Assembly: GCA_036273855.1 (NCBI GenBank)
Contig: DASUGU010000068.1
Location: forward strand, 1-64,000
Direction of reading: 5' to 3'
DNA from: DATEPR01 sp036273855
GTDB lineage: Bacteria; Actinomycetota; Actinomycetes; Mycobacteriales; Pseudonocardiaceae
Length of the DNA stretch: 64,000 nt
The notes beneath the pieces are model-generated. The model saw only the letters and a program-made list of their open reading frames with translations, did not search any database and had not been told where the DNA came from. Positions 8,429 through 17,314 of this stretch are shown here, in pieces. Every line of letters begins with the position of its first letter. Position 1 is the stretch's first letter. Made by a program: the position numbers and the translations under genes.

Positions 8429-9340
8429 TCAGCTCATGACCGTGGTGGCCGCGTAAGCCGCTGCCTCGGCGATGATCGCGTACGTGGCGTCGGCGTGATA
8501 TCCCTCGCGGTCGGACATGATCGCGATGACCAGCGGGGGAGCGCCGGGTGGCCAGGCGATGGCGACGTCGTTGGCACGGCCGTAGTCGCCGTGGCCGGTC
8601 TTGTCGGCGACGGTCCAGTCCTTGGGCACGCCGGCGCGCACATCCTGGGCGCCGGTGGTGCTGGTCCTGAGCCACGTGGTGAGCAGCGATCGGGCGGCGG
8701 CGGGGAGCGCGGTGCCGAGGACGAGTTGCCGGTAGTCCCCGGCGAGCGCGCGGGGCGTCGTGGTGTCGCGCGGGTCGTGCGGGCTGTTGCGGTTGAGCTG
8801 CGGTTCGTACTGGTCCATCCGGCTGACCTGGTCGCCCAGGCCGCGCAGGTAGGACGTGAGCGCGGCCGGGCCGCCGATGGCGCGCATCAGCAGGTTGCCC
8901 GCGGTGCCGTCGCTGTAGCGGACGGCGGCGTCGCACAGCTGGCGGATCGTCATCGTGGAGCCGATGTGCTGCTCGGTCACCGGTGAGATCGAGTCGACGT
9001 CCGACCTGGTGATCGCCACCTTGGTGTCCAGATAGGACAGCGGATGTCCGTTGAGGACGGCTGCGGCCACCAGTCCCTTGAACGTGGAGCAGAAGGCGAA
9101 CCGTTCGTCGGCGCGGTAGGCCAGCGTCGCGCCGGTGCTGGTCGCGACGGCGTACAGGCCCAGCCGGGTGCGGTACTTCCGTTCCAGGGCCACGAACCGC
9201 GGAGCCGTGTCGACCGACGTGGGTGGCGGCGACGTGGTGGTGGTCGGCGGCGGTGGTGGCGACGCGGCGGCGGTTCGGGTGGCGCAGGCGGCCAGCGGGA
9301 GCGCGAGTGCGCCGAGGAGCAGGGTGCGGCGGTGGATCAT
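8429..9340 (-). CDS. Class A beta-lactamase, lipoprotein, with SDG variant motif
   Basis: A 303-residue serine beta-lactamase that would hydrolyse beta-lactams outside the membrane. The N-terminus is a lipoprotein signal with lipobox LAAC (Cys19), then a Pro/Thr-rich linker (about 25-43). Catalytic motifs are STFK (Ser85, Lys88), SDG at 143-145 in place of the usual SDN, EPQLN with Glu179 and KTG at 247-249. The SDG form is known in some Streptomyces enzymes and alters substrate profile. ATG 9340 starts the protein. The divergent neighbour is proline iminopeptidase. Confidence 0.92.
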   Translation of the reverse strand: MIHRRTLLLGALALPLAACATRTAAASPPPPPTTTTSPPPTSVDTAPRFVALERKYRTRLGLYAVATSTGATLAYRADERFAFCSTFKGLVAAAVLNGHPLSYLDTKVAITRSDVDSISPVTEQHIGSTMTIRQLCDAAVRYSDGTAGNLLMRAIGGPAALTSYLRGLGDQVSRMDQYEPQLNRNSPHDPRDTTTPRALAGDYRQLVLGTALPAAARSLLTTWLRTSTTGAQDVRAGVPKDWTVADKTGHGDYGRANDVAIAWPPGAPPLVIAIMSDREGYHADATYAIIAEAAAYAATTVMS

Positions 9341-9401
9341 CTGGTCCCTTCGGGGTGGCGGCCGTCGACCTCGCAGTGTGTCACGACGCTACGGTCGTCC
9401 G

Positions 9402-10352
9402 GTGACCGAACTGTTTCCGGAGATCGAGCCCTACGACCACGGCATGCTCGACGTCGGTGACGGCAACCTCGTGTACTGGGAGACGTGCGGGAATCCGGAC
9501 GGCAAGCCGGCCGTGCTGGTGCACGGCGGTCCCGGCCAGGGCTGCTCGCCGAACATGCGGCGGGGGTTCGATCCACAGCGTTACCGGGTGGTGCTGTTCG
9601 ACCAGCGCGGCTGCGGGCGCAGCACCCCGCACGCCAGCGATCCGACCGCTGACCTGAGCGTCAACACCACCGACCACCTGGTGGCCGACATGGAGAAGCT
9701 GCGCGAGCACCTGGGCATCGACCGGTGGCTGCTCACCGGCGGGTCCTGGGGCACCACGCTCGCGCTGGTGTACGCCCAGCGCCACCCGCAGCGCGTGTCG
9801 CAGATCATGCTCAGCGCGATCACGACGTCCCGGCGGTCCGAGCTCGACTGGCTGTACCGAGGCGTGCGCAAGTTCTTCCCCGAGGCGTGGGACGAGTTCC
9901 GGGCCGGCGCGCCGGACGCGGCCGATGCCGAACTGCCCGCCGCCTACGTCCGCCTGATGGAGGACCCGGCGGCCCGGGACGGTGCGGCCAGCAGGTGGCG
10001 CACCTGGGAGGACACGGTGCTGTCGCTGGAACCGAACGCCCCGCCGGTCGGCAAGGACGAACCCGCCGACGCGGCCACGCTGGCGTTCGTCCGGCTCTGC
10101 GCGCACTACTACGCCAACGCGGCCTGGCTGCCCGAGGGCGCGATCCTGCGCGATGCCAAGCTGCTGGCCGGCATCCCCGGCGTGTTGATCCACGGCCGCC
10201 TCGACCTGAGTTGTCCCGTCGAGACGGCCTGGGCCCTGGCGCGCGCCTGGCCGGGCGTGGAACTGCTCGTCGACGACCACTCCGGTCACCGGGGCAGCGA
10301 CCTGAAGCGGACCTGGATGTTGGAGACCCTGGCGCGCTTCGCGGACCTGTAG
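9402..10352 (+). CDS. pip: Proline iminopeptidase (alpha/beta hydrolase, S33)
   Basis: A 316-residue cytoplasmic peptidase that removes N-terminal proline from peptides. It has the oxyanion motif HGGPGQG (41-47), the nucleophile elbow GGSWGTT (Ser115), the acid in HGRLDLSCP (about residue 268) and the histidine in DDHSGHRG (about 296). Length fits the family. GTG 9402 begins a run matching the conserved family N-terminus LFPEIEPYDHGMLDVGD. It is monocistronic and convergent with the SnoaL-like gene. Confidence 0.93.
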   Translation: MTELFPEIEPYDHGMLDVGDGNLVYWETCGNPDGKPAVLVHGGPGQGCSPNMRRGFDPQRYRVVLFDQRGCGRSTPHASDPTADLSVNTTDHLVADMEKLREHLGIDRWLLTGGSWGTTLALVYAQRHPQRVSQIMLSAITTSRRSELDWLYRGVRKFFPEAWDEFRAGAPDAADAELPAAYVRLMEDPAARDGAASRWRTWEDTVLSLEPNAPPVGKDEPADAATLAFVRLCAHYYANAAWLPEGAILRDAKLLAGIPGVLIHGRLDLSCPVETAWALARAWPGVELLVDDHSGHRGSDLKRTWMLETLARFADL

Positions 10353-10781
10353 TCAGGGTTCGAGGTCCACCAGCGCCCGGCCGCTGGCCATGTCGACCGG
10401 CACCGAGACCTGGTCGTGGGCGATGAACCAGGTGCCGTCGATCTTGCGGAAGCAGCCGGTCCACCGGACCCAGGTGGCATTCGTCGCCCCGTTGCGCAAC
10501 GTGCCGCTGATCCGGTTGAGGCTGTGCACGAACGCCACGTCACCGCCCACGGTGACGGTGAGATCGCGGGTCTCGTAGCCGAGTGGACGTTCGTACACGG
10601 CGAACACGTCCGCCCAGTTCCGCCACTTCGCCTCCGCCCCCACGTGCCGCAGCGGCGGCACGATGTCGAACGACACGATGTCCGGCGCGAAGAACTGCTT
10701 GACGCCCTCCAGGTCGGCGGTGCGGATCGCGGTGAGCAACCCGTCGATCCGGGAGCGGATCTCTACTTCGTCGTTGGTCAT
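10353..10781 (-). CDS. SnoaL-like / NTF2-fold protein
   Basis: A 142-residue NTF2-like cone protein of the YybH/DUF4440 type. The pattern is recognisable: helical start (IRSRIDGLLTAIRTADLEGVKQFFAPD), then PLRHVGAEAKWRNWADVF and a final sheet (CFRKIDGTWFIAHDQVSVPVD). Such proteins bind small ligands or catalyse diverse reactions; the role here is unknown. The stop abuts the stop of the iminopeptidase gene. Confidence 0.78.
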   Translation of the reverse strand: MTNDEVEIRSRIDGLLTAIRTADLEGVKQFFAPDIVSFDIVPPLRHVGAEAKWRNWADVFAVYERPLGYETRDLTVTVGGDVAFVHSLNRISGTLRNGATNATWVRWTGCFRKIDGTWFIAHDQVSVPVDMASGRALVDLEP

Positions 10782-10863
10782 GCCCGGTAGACGGTGTTGA
10801 CCTTGCCGGTGTGACGGTGCGACCGAACAGCTCGTGAACCCAGCCGTTGACGTACTGCGACTG

Positions 10864-10891
10864 TCACCTGTAAGGTCGAACTGACAGGTGA
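10864..10891. promoter_or_regulatory. Inverted-repeat operator upstream of ArsR-like gene
   Basis: TCACCTGT (10864-10871) and ACAGGTGA (10884-10891) are a perfect 8-bp inverted repeat with a 12-bp spacer. It ends 12 bp before the GTG start of the winged-helix regulator, so autoregulation is likely (inference). Confidence 0.65.
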
Positions 10892-10903
10892 TAGTCCGGG
10901 GAG

Positions 10904-11266
10904 GTGGTGCGGCTGACGACAGAGGAACTGCTGACCGTGCTGGCCGCCCTCGGCCACCTGCAGCGGCTGCGCATCATCGGCGAACTCGCCGAGGGGCGGG
11001 TGCACGTCAGCGAGTTGGCGCGCCGGCTGCGGCTGTCCCGGCCGCTGCTCTACATGCATCTGGAACGCTTGGAGAAGGCCGGACTGGTCGTCGGTCACCT
11101 GGAACTGGCGGCGGACGGCAAGGCGATGAAGTACTTCGAACTTGTCCCACTGGAGCTGAGGTTGACCACCGCGACCATCCTTGCCGCTCTCCGGGAGGAC
11201 GGGGCGCGCTCAGTGGACACTGACGACGCCACCACGAGCGACACGCACAAGGAGAAACCGACATGA
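10904..11266 (+). CDS. ArsR/winged-helix transcriptional regulator
   Basis: A 120-residue DNA-binding protein. The winged helix spans about 8-80: LAALGHLQRLRIIGELAEG, then recognition helix VSELARRLRLSRPLLYMHL and a wing containing KYFEL. Two adjacent GTG codons (10904, 10907) follow a GGGGAGG stretch with almost no spacer, so the transcript may be poorly initiated or leaderless. The stop overlaps the next ATG. The gene heads a block encoding a small membrane protein, a sensor-domain protein and an ABC exporter, which it probably regulates. Confidence 0.83.
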   Translation: MVRLTTEELLTVLAALGHLQRLRIIGELAEGRVHVSELARRLRLSRPLLYMHLERLEKAGLVVGHLELAADGKAMKYFELVPLELRLTTATILAALREDGARSVDTDDATTSDTHKEKPT

Positions 11267-11496
11267 CCGGCGCCGTCGTCGCCATCGTCATCGTGCTGAT
11301 CACACTGGGCGGCATCACGCTGAGCGTGCTGGGCTACTTCCGGTTGCAGCGGCACCGGGCGGACGCGGTCGCCATGGCCGGCTACCGCAAACTCGCCGAA
11401 GAGGCCGTCGCGGGACAGGAGTCGCTGCGTGAGGAACTGGCGGCGGTGACGGCCCGACTGGCCGCGGTGGAGGAACTGCTGCGGAGCGTGGAATGA
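11263..11496 (+). CDS. Small single-pass membrane protein with coiled coil
   Basis: A 77-residue protein. Residues 3-27 are a transmembrane helix (GAVVAIVIVLITLGGITLSVLGYF); residues 45-77 form an amphipathic Leu/Ala heptad helix likely to be a cytoplasmic coiled coil. ATG 11263 overlaps the regulator's TGA. Similar small proteins accompany PadR/ArsR-sensor modules in actinobacteria; no enzymatic motif is present. Confidence 0.75.
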   Translation: MTGAVVAIVIVLITLGGITLSVLGYFRLQRHRADAVAMAGYRKLAEEAVAGQESLREELAAVTARLAAVEELLRSVE

Positions 11497-12188
11497 CTCG
11501 GGTGACGTTGCGCCGCAACCCGTTGCGCAACGTCGCGAGTGGTGGGCCGTGGCGGTCCATGGTCTACCTGTTCAGCTACCTGCCGGTCGGGACGGTGTTG
11601 TTCGGTGGCGTGCTGGGCGTGTTCGTGGTCAGTTTCGTACTCAACATCACCTGGCTGGGGCTGCCGCTGCTGGTGGGCGCCGCCGCGATCGTGCGCGGCG
11701 CCGCGCTGGTGGAACGGCGGCGGGCGGTGCTGGTCGGCCCTCCGGTGCCGGCGCGGCCCCGCTACCCGACCGGGCCCGGCGTGTTCGCCAAGGTGCGGGC
11801 CGCCTGGCGGGACATGGGCACCTGGCGGGCGTGCGCCTACCTGATGCTGTTCTTCCCCGCGCTGCTGATCATGGACGCGGTGGCGCTGGGGCTCTGGGTG
11901 ACGACGCTGGCCGGCGTCACGTTGCCGGCCTGGTTCTGGTCGGTACCACTGAAACTGCCCGACGGCGGCCGGACCCACGGGGTGTGGGTGGGCTTCGCGG
12001 TGGACTCGCTGCCCCGGGCGCTGCTGTTCGCGGTCGGCTGTGCGGTGGTCGGCCTCGGTGTCGCCTACGTGGTCGTGGGCGCCGCACTGTTACACGCCAG
12101 GGTGGCCAGGTCGATGCTCGGGCCGGTCGTCGATCCGCTCGCCGAGGCGAAACGGATGCTGGTCGAACCCGGACCGTTGACCGTCTAG
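11493..12188 (+). CDS. Stand-alone membrane sensor-domain protein
   Basis: A 231-residue protein with four hydrophobic segments (about 25-60, 110-140, 165-200) in the arrangement of the Sensor domain (Pfam Sensor-type) usually found N-terminal to histidine kinases. Here no kinase follows. The segment ALPYLMLFFPALL-like region, conserved LPxxFW turn (VTLPAWFWSVPLK) and LPRALLFAVG helix support the family. ATG 11493 overlaps the stop before it. Regulator, small coiled-coil protein and sensor form a coupled three-gene unit ahead of an ABC exporter. Confidence 0.72.
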   Translation: MTRVTLRRNPLRNVASGGPWRSMVYLFSYLPVGTVLFGGVLGVFVVSFVLNITWLGLPLLVGAAAIVRGAALVERRRAVLVGPPVPARPRYPTGPGVFAKVRAAWRDMGTWRACAYLMLFFPALLIMDAVALGLWVTTLAGVTLPAWFWSVPLKLPDGGRTHGVWVGFAVDSLPRALLFAVGCAVVGLGVAYVVVGAALLHARVARSMLGPVVDPLAEAKRMLVEPGPLTV

Positions 12189-12218
12189 AAACTTATTTCA
12201 TAGCAACAGAATCCAATT

Positions 12219-12239
12219 CGCCGAACGAGGGGTTCGGCG
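12219..12239. terminator. Hairpin between sensor gene and ABC operon
   Basis: CGCCGAAC and GTTCGGCG form a perfect 8-bp stem with a 5-nt loop. There is no T-run after it. It may attenuate or end the sensor transcript before the ABC genes; it lies 42 bp before the ATPase start. Confidence 0.45.
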
Positions 12240-12280
12240 GTGGGTGGGTGCCGTCCGCGAAACCTGAGGGGGGAAATGGA

Positions 12281-13075
12281 ATGCGTGCCAAGAATGTGGT
12301 GCCGCCGCCGGCGGACGTGTTGCTGCTGCGCGATGTCCGGAAGGTCTACGGGCGCTCGCGCAACGCGGTGACCGCGCTGGCCGGTGTGTCGCTGGACTTC
12401 AGGCGTGGGACGTTCACGGCGGTGATGGGGCCGTCGGGTTCCGGCAAGAGCACCTTCCTGCACTGCGCGGCCGGTCTGGACCGGCCGACGTCGGGCTCGG
12501 TGTTCCTGGAGGGCGAGGAACTGACCGGGATGGGGGAGCGCAGGCTGACGAAGCTGCGCCGCGAACGGATCGGGTTCGTGTTCCAGTCGTTCAACCTGTT
12601 GCCCGCGTTGACCGTCGTGCAGAACGTGACGCTGCCGCTGCGACTGGCCGGGCACCGGCCCGACCGGCGGCGGGTGGACGAGGTCATCGAACGGACCGGT
12701 CTCGGTCCGCGCCGCAAGCACCGGCCCGGCGAACTGTCCGGTGGCCAGCAACAGCGGGTGGCGATCGCCCGCGCCCTGGTCACCCGACCGTCGGTGCTGT
12801 TCGCCGACGAACCGACCGGCGCGCTGGACACGCAGACCGCCCTGGAGATCCTGGGCCTGCTGCGGGCGGCCGTGGACGGCGGGGGGCAGACCGCGGTGAT
12901 GGTCACCCACGACCCGGTGGCCGCGTCGCACGCGGACCGCGTCGTGTTCCTGGCCGACGGCCAGGTCGTCGCGGAACTGGCCCGGCCGACCGCGGAAGAG
13001 GTCGCGGAACGGATGACGCAACTCGGCGCGTGGGCCCGCCCGCAGCGCGTGGCGACGCCGGAACGGGTGTTCTGA
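12281..13075 (+). CDS. ABC transporter ATP-binding protein (MacB/LolD type)
   Basis: A 264-residue ATPase that powers the adjacent FtsX-type permease. Walker A is GPSGSGKST, the Q loop VFQSFNLLP, the signature LSGGQQQR, Walker B VLFADEPTGALD and the H loop THD. The ATG is preceded by a GGGGGGAA ribosome site. Such pairs export antibiotics or lipids or sense cell-envelope stress. The permease ATG overlaps its stop. A regulator/sensor unit lies just upstream, suggesting an inducible exporter. Confidence 0.92.
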   Translation: MRAKNVVPPPADVLLLRDVRKVYGRSRNAVTALAGVSLDFRRGTFTAVMGPSGSGKSTFLHCAAGLDRPTSGSVFLEGEELTGMGERRLTKLRRERIGFVFQSFNLLPALTVVQNVTLPLRLAGHRPDRRRVDEVIERTGLGPRRKHRPGELSGGQQQRVAIARALVTRPSVLFADEPTGALDTQTALEILGLLRAAVDGGGQTAVMVTHDPVAASHADRVVFLADGQVVAELARPTAEEVAERMTQLGAWARPQRVATPERVF

Positions 13076-15621
13076 TGGTGCGCCTGGCGATCCGGACCAT
13101 GCGGTTACGTGCCGGCGGTTTCCTGGCCTGTCTGGTGGCGCTGTTCGTCGGCGCGCTGGTGGTGCAGGCGTGCGGCGGACTGCTGGAGACCGGCATCGTC
13201 TCCCACGTTCCCGCGCGGCGGCTGGCGGCCGCGGTCGTGGTCGTCAGCGGCGACCAGACCTATCCCGGTCACCCCAGCGACGACGCCGACGACCCGATGA
13301 CCGAACGCGTCCTGCTGGACTCCCGGCTGGCCGGCGTGGTGGCGGCGGTGCCCGGCGTGGGCGCCGCGGTGCCGGACGTGTCGGTGCCGCTGACCGCCGG
13401 GTCGGTCCCCGCGTCCGGCCACGGCTGGTCCTCGGCCCGGCTCGCCCCGTACACGCTGACCGCCGGCACCGCGCCTGCCGGTGCCGGTGACGTCGTGCTC
13501 GACACGGCCACCGCCGCCCGGCTGCACACGCATCCCGGTGGGTCACTGGCGGTCGCGGTGCGCGGCGCCCAGCACACGTTCCGGGTGACCGGCGTCGTCA
13601 ACAGTCCACATGCGACTCAACCGGCCCTGCTGTTCACCGACGCGGAAGCGACGCGGCTCTACGACCGGCCGGGCCGGATCGACGACATCGGCGTGCTGCC
13701 CTCGGCGGGCGCCGATCCCGGCCGGCTGGCGGCGCGGATCGACGCCGCCGTCGCGGGCCGGTCGGCGGTCACCCTCACCGGCGACGACCGCGGCCTGGCC
13801 GAGTTCCCGGACGCGATCGGCGGCTCGCAGGACCTGGTGCCGCTGGCCGGCGCGTTCGGTGGCCTGGCCGTGCTGGTCTCGATCTTCGTCGTGGTCGGCA
13901 CCATCGCGCTGCAGATGCAGCAGCGCCGGCGCGAGATGGCACTGCTGCGCACGATCGGCGCCGCCCCGGCACAGATCCGCCGGATGGTGATGACCGAGAC
14001 GGTCGTGCTCGCGATCATCGCGGCCGCGCTGGCCCTGGGACCAGGACTCGGCGTGGGCCGGTGGATGTACGGCGTCCTCGTGAGTCACGGACTGGTGCCC
14101 GGTGCGCTGGAGTTCAGCGAGGGCTTCGTGCCCCGCGTCTCGGGCTTCGGCGTGACCCTGATCGCCGCACTGGTGGCCGCCTACATCGCGTCCCGCCGGG
14201 TGTCCCGGGTCCGGCCGACCGAGGCGCTGGCCGAGGCCACGTTGCAGACCCGGTGGCTGCACCCGATCCGGTTCATTTTCGCGGCACTGTGCCTGGGCGG
14301 CGCGACCGCGCTGGCGATCGTCACGGCCCTTGTCATGACCGGCCCGATCGCGGCCAGCACGTCCGCGCCGGCCGCGATGCTGTGGGCGGGCGGGATCGCC
14401 CTCGTGTCGCCGGGCCTGTGCCGTTGGCTGGCTGCGGTGCTGCAGTGGCCGCTGCGGCTGGTCAGCGGCCTGTCCGGCCGGCTGGCCATGCTCAACGCGG
14501 GCGTGCGCAAGGTGCGGCTGGCGGCAGCGGTGACGCCGATCATGCTGGTCACCGGCCTGGCCACCGCGTTGATCTACCTGCAGACCACCCAGGACGACGC
14601 GGCGGACCGGGCATTCACGCGGAGCCTGCGCGCGGACGCCGTGGCCACCTCGACCACCGGCGCCCTGCCGCCGTCACTGGTCGCCGCCTTCGCCGGCCTG
14701 CCCCAGGTGGCGGGCGCCTCGGCGTCGGTGTTCAGCGACGGCCACCTGGAGACCGAACTCGGACCGGGCGAGGACGACGACGGCGACATCGTGCCGGACC
14801 GGGTGGCCGACGACGAGATCCCGCTGCAGGGGGTCAGCGCGGCCGGTGCCGTGCGGACCGTCGCCACGCCCGCCGTGTCCGGCAGCTTCGCCGACCTCAC
14901 CGGCGACACCATCGCGCTGCCCACCGACGTGACCGCCCAGGCCGGCCGGCACGTCGGGGACACCGTCCGGCTCCGCTGGGGCGACGGGCAACTGTCCCGG
15001 GTCACGGTGGTGGCGTCGTTCGTGGCGCCACGCGGGTTCGACTCGGCCCTGGTGCCCGCCACCACGCTGCTCCCGCACACCACGTCCGGTGAACTGCCGC
15101 TGATCCTGGTCAGGGCCCGGCCGGGCGTGCCGGCGGCCGCCCTCGCGGCGGCGCTGCGCACCGCAGGCGGTGACGTGCCGGGCCTCGGCATCGCCGACCG
15201 GGCGGTCGCGACCGCGGCGAACGAGCAGTCCAACCAGACGGGCGCGGCGGCCACCATGCTGCTGGCCGCGGTGATCATCGCTTACGCGGCGATTTCCCTG
15301 ATCAACACGCTGATCGTGGCGACCGCCGACCGGCGGGCCGAATTCGGGCTGCAACGGCTCATCGGCTCCACCAAGGGCCAGGTGCTGCGCATGGTCGCGG
15401 CCGAGGCCGGGATCACGTCGATCCTGGGTGTCGCGCTGGGCACGGCGGTGGCCGCCGGGGCACTGATCCCGTTCGGACTCGCCCTGGACCGGTCGGTCCT
15501 GCCCAGCGGGCCGCTGTGGATCTACCTGGCGATCAGCGGGACGGCCGTGGTGCTGACGTTCCTGATGACGCTGCTGCCCGCGTCCCTGACGCTGCGTGGA
15601 GGGGTCCGTCCGGCGGTGTGA
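13075..15621 (+). CDS. FtsX-like ABC permease
   Basis: An 848-residue permease with an N-terminal membrane helix, a large extracellular domain (about 55-255), three helices of the first FtsX domain (about 260-385, including MALLRTIGAAPAQIRRMV), a middle membrane section, a second extracellular domain and a final FtsX domain (about 735-848, FGLQRLIGSTKGQVLRMV). Two FtsX cores and ten or so helices are the usual layout for single-polypeptide MacB-like exporters in actinobacteria. It is translationally coupled to the ATPase. Confidence 0.9.
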   Translation: MVRLAIRTMRLRAGGFLACLVALFVGALVVQACGGLLETGIVSHVPARRLAAAVVVVSGDQTYPGHPSDDADDPMTERVLLDSRLAGVVAAVPGVGAAVPDVSVPLTAGSVPASGHGWSSARLAPYTLTAGTAPAGAGDVVLDTATAARLHTHPGGSLAVAVRGAQHTFRVTGVVNSPHATQPALLFTDAEATRLYDRPGRIDDIGVLPSAGADPGRLAARIDAAVAGRSAVTLTGDDRGLAEFPDAIGGSQDLVPLAGAFGGLAVLVSIFVVVGTIALQMQQRRREMALLRTIGAAPAQIRRMVMTETVVLAIIAAALALGPGLGVGRWMYGVLVSHGLVPGALEFSEGFVPRVSGFGVTLIAALVAAYIASRRVSRVRPTEALAEATLQTRWLHPIRFIFAALCLGGATALAIVTALVMTGPIAASTSAPAAMLWAGGIALVSPGLCRWLAAVLQWPLRLVSGLSGRLAMLNAGVRKVRLAAAVTPIMLVTGLATALIYLQTTQDDAADRAFTRSLRADAVATSTTGALPPSLVAAFAGLPQVAGASASVFSDGHLETELGPGEDDDGDIVPDRVADDEIPLQGVSAAGAVRTVATPAVSGSFADLTGDTIALPTDVTAQAGRHVGDTVRLRWGDGQLSRVTVVASFVAPRGFDSALVPATTLLPHTTSGELPLILVRARPGVPAAALAAALRTAGGDVPGLGIADRAVATAANEQSNQTGAAATMLLAAVIIAYAAISLINTLIVATADRRAEFGLQRLIGSTKGQVLRMVAAEAGITSILGVALGTAVAAGALIPFGLALDRSVLPSGPLWIYLAISGTAVVLTFLMTLLPASLTLRGGVRPAV

Positions 15622-15649
15622 ACCGATAGTCAGCGGTTACCCTTCGCGG

Positions 15650-16600
15650 ATGACCGTTGTGGACTGGCTACTCGATTCGGATCCCGCTGTGCGCTGGCAG
15701 GTGCTGCGGGACCTGACGGAGGCGTCAGCGGTCGACGTCGCGGCCGAGCGCGCCCGGGTGGCGATGGAAGGCTGGGGCGCCAGGTTGCTCGCGCTGCAGG
15801 ACCCGGACGGGCAGTGGGCGGGCGGCGCGTGCTTCCCGTCGGACTTCCGGGGAAACTTTGCGGACGGTCAGCCGTGGACGTCGACGTTTCCGACCTTGAC
15901 CCTGCTGCGCGACTTCGGTGTCGACCCCGATGCCGGGCGGGTCCGTGAGGCGGTCTCGCGGGTGCGGGACAACAGCCGGTGGGAGCACGCCGGGCAGCGC
16001 TTCTTCGACGGTGAGGTCGAACCGTGCATCAACGGGCGCACCATCGCGCTCGGCGCCTACTACGGCGTGGACGTCGAGGACATCGTCACGCGACTGCTGG
16101 GCGAACAACTCGCCGACGGCGGCTGGAACTGCGAGGTGGAGAACGGGTCCGTGCGCTCGTCGTTCAACACGACGATCTGCGTGCTGGAAGGACTGCTGGA
16201 ACACGAGCGGGTCACCGGCGGCAGCGCGGAGTCCGCCGTAGCGCGGCAGCGTGGCGAGGAGTACCTGTTGGAGCGGCGGCTGTTCCGGCGGTTGAGCACC
16301 GGTGAGGTGGCCGACCAGGACTGGCTGAGCTTCTCGTTCCCGACCTGGTGGCACTACGACGTGCTGTGGGGGTTGGACTACTTCCGGTCCACCGGGGAGA
16401 ACCCGGATCCGCGGATGGCGGAGGCCGCCGAACTGGTGCGGTCCAAGCAGCAACCGGATGGCAAGTGGCTGCTGGAGAACACACATCCGGGCGCGGTCCA
16501 CTTCGCCGTCGAGGACGGCGACGGCAAGCCGAGCCGGTGGAACACGCTGCGTGCGTTGCGAGTCCTGGACTGGTACGACCACCCGGTGCCGACGACCTGA
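15650..16600 (+). CDS. Squalene cyclase/prenyltransferase-repeat protein
   Basis: A 316-residue all-helical alpha/alpha toroid protein. It has repeated QDPDGQW, LADGGWNCEVENGS and KQQPDGKWLLENTHPG motifs, the QW-type repeats of squalene cyclases. It is half the length of a true cyclase and lacks the DXDD motif, so a cyclase activity is doubtful. ATG 15650 is followed by VDWLLDSDPAVRWQVLRDL, a conserved start in this uncharacterised group. It lies 28 bp after the permease and may be a separate unit. Confidence 0.75.
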   Translation: MTVVDWLLDSDPAVRWQVLRDLTEASAVDVAAERARVAMEGWGARLLALQDPDGQWAGGACFPSDFRGNFADGQPWTSTFPTLTLLRDFGVDPDAGRVREAVSRVRDNSRWEHAGQRFFDGEVEPCINGRTIALGAYYGVDVEDIVTRLLGEQLADGGWNCEVENGSVRSSFNTTICVLEGLLEHERVTGGSAESAVARQRGEEYLLERRLFRRLSTGEVADQDWLSFSFPTWWHYDVLWGLDYFRSTGENPDPRMAEAAELVRSKQQPDGKWLLENTHPGAVHFAVEDGDGKPSRWNTLRALRVLDWYDHPVPTT

Positions 16601-16602
16601 CG

Positions 16603-17225
16603 TCACGCGGCCGGGCCGAGCCAGGTGGTCAGGGCCGCTTCGAGGCCGTCGCGGTCCGGGTCACCCAGCGCGATCCAGGCGATGTGGCCGTCGGGACGGA
16701 CCAGGGCGGCCATCGGCTGGTCGGGGAAGGCGGTCGGTCGTGCCGTCACCACCGTGACCCGGTCGCCCCAGGCCCGCGCCACCCCGGCGGCGCCCAGGTC
16801 CCCGTCGAGCAGCACCGCGCGGCCGTCGCGGAACCGGCCGGCCAGCGTGGTGCCGTCGGCCAGCGGCAGGTCGGGCACCCGGCGGCCGATCAGCGGATGG
16901 TCGCCCGGCAGGTCGTAGTGCTGCCAGTTGCCGCCGATCATCGACACCACGTGGGTGGCGCCGTCCGGTGTGTCGAGCAGGGCAACTCGGGGATCGCGCC
17001 GAGCCACATGACGGCCGCCTTCTCCACGGCGGGCAGCAGGCCGCGCAGGTGCAGGGCGTGCACCGACGGTGCGTTGACCGCGCGGGCGCCCATCGACCCG
17101 AACCTGGCCGGTGGCGTCTCGGTCGCCCGTTCCAGGAGCAGCACGTCCGCACCGCCCAGCCGCAGCTCGCAGGCCGGCAGCAGGCCCACCGGGCGGCCGC
17201 CCGCCACCACCACGTCGACGTCCAT
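16603..17225 (-). pseudogene. Remnant of FAD-dependent aromatic monooxygenase
   Basis: Two pieces of one family are joined with the middle missing. From 17225 the N-terminal FAD fold can be read (VDVVVAGGRPVGLLPACEL, then LLLERATETPPARFGSMGARAVN) for about 80 residues; the dinucleotide motif GGRPVG is altered from the usual GAGPVG. In another frame, from about 17007 to 16603, the C-terminal domain follows (HPLIGRRVPDLPLADGTTL, then GRAVLLDGD). About 250-300 residues, including substrate domain and second FAD motif, are deleted, and the frame is broken. It lies divergent to a TetR gene, the common layout for a TetR-controlled monooxygenase. Confidence 0.8.
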
Positions 17226-17314
17226 CGTGCCCCGTAACCCGGCAACGCTGTTCCTGGTATCGCCACGCTAGTCAACTGGGTACAGTGTTCGCAATATCTC
17301 CGGCGGAGGTGACC

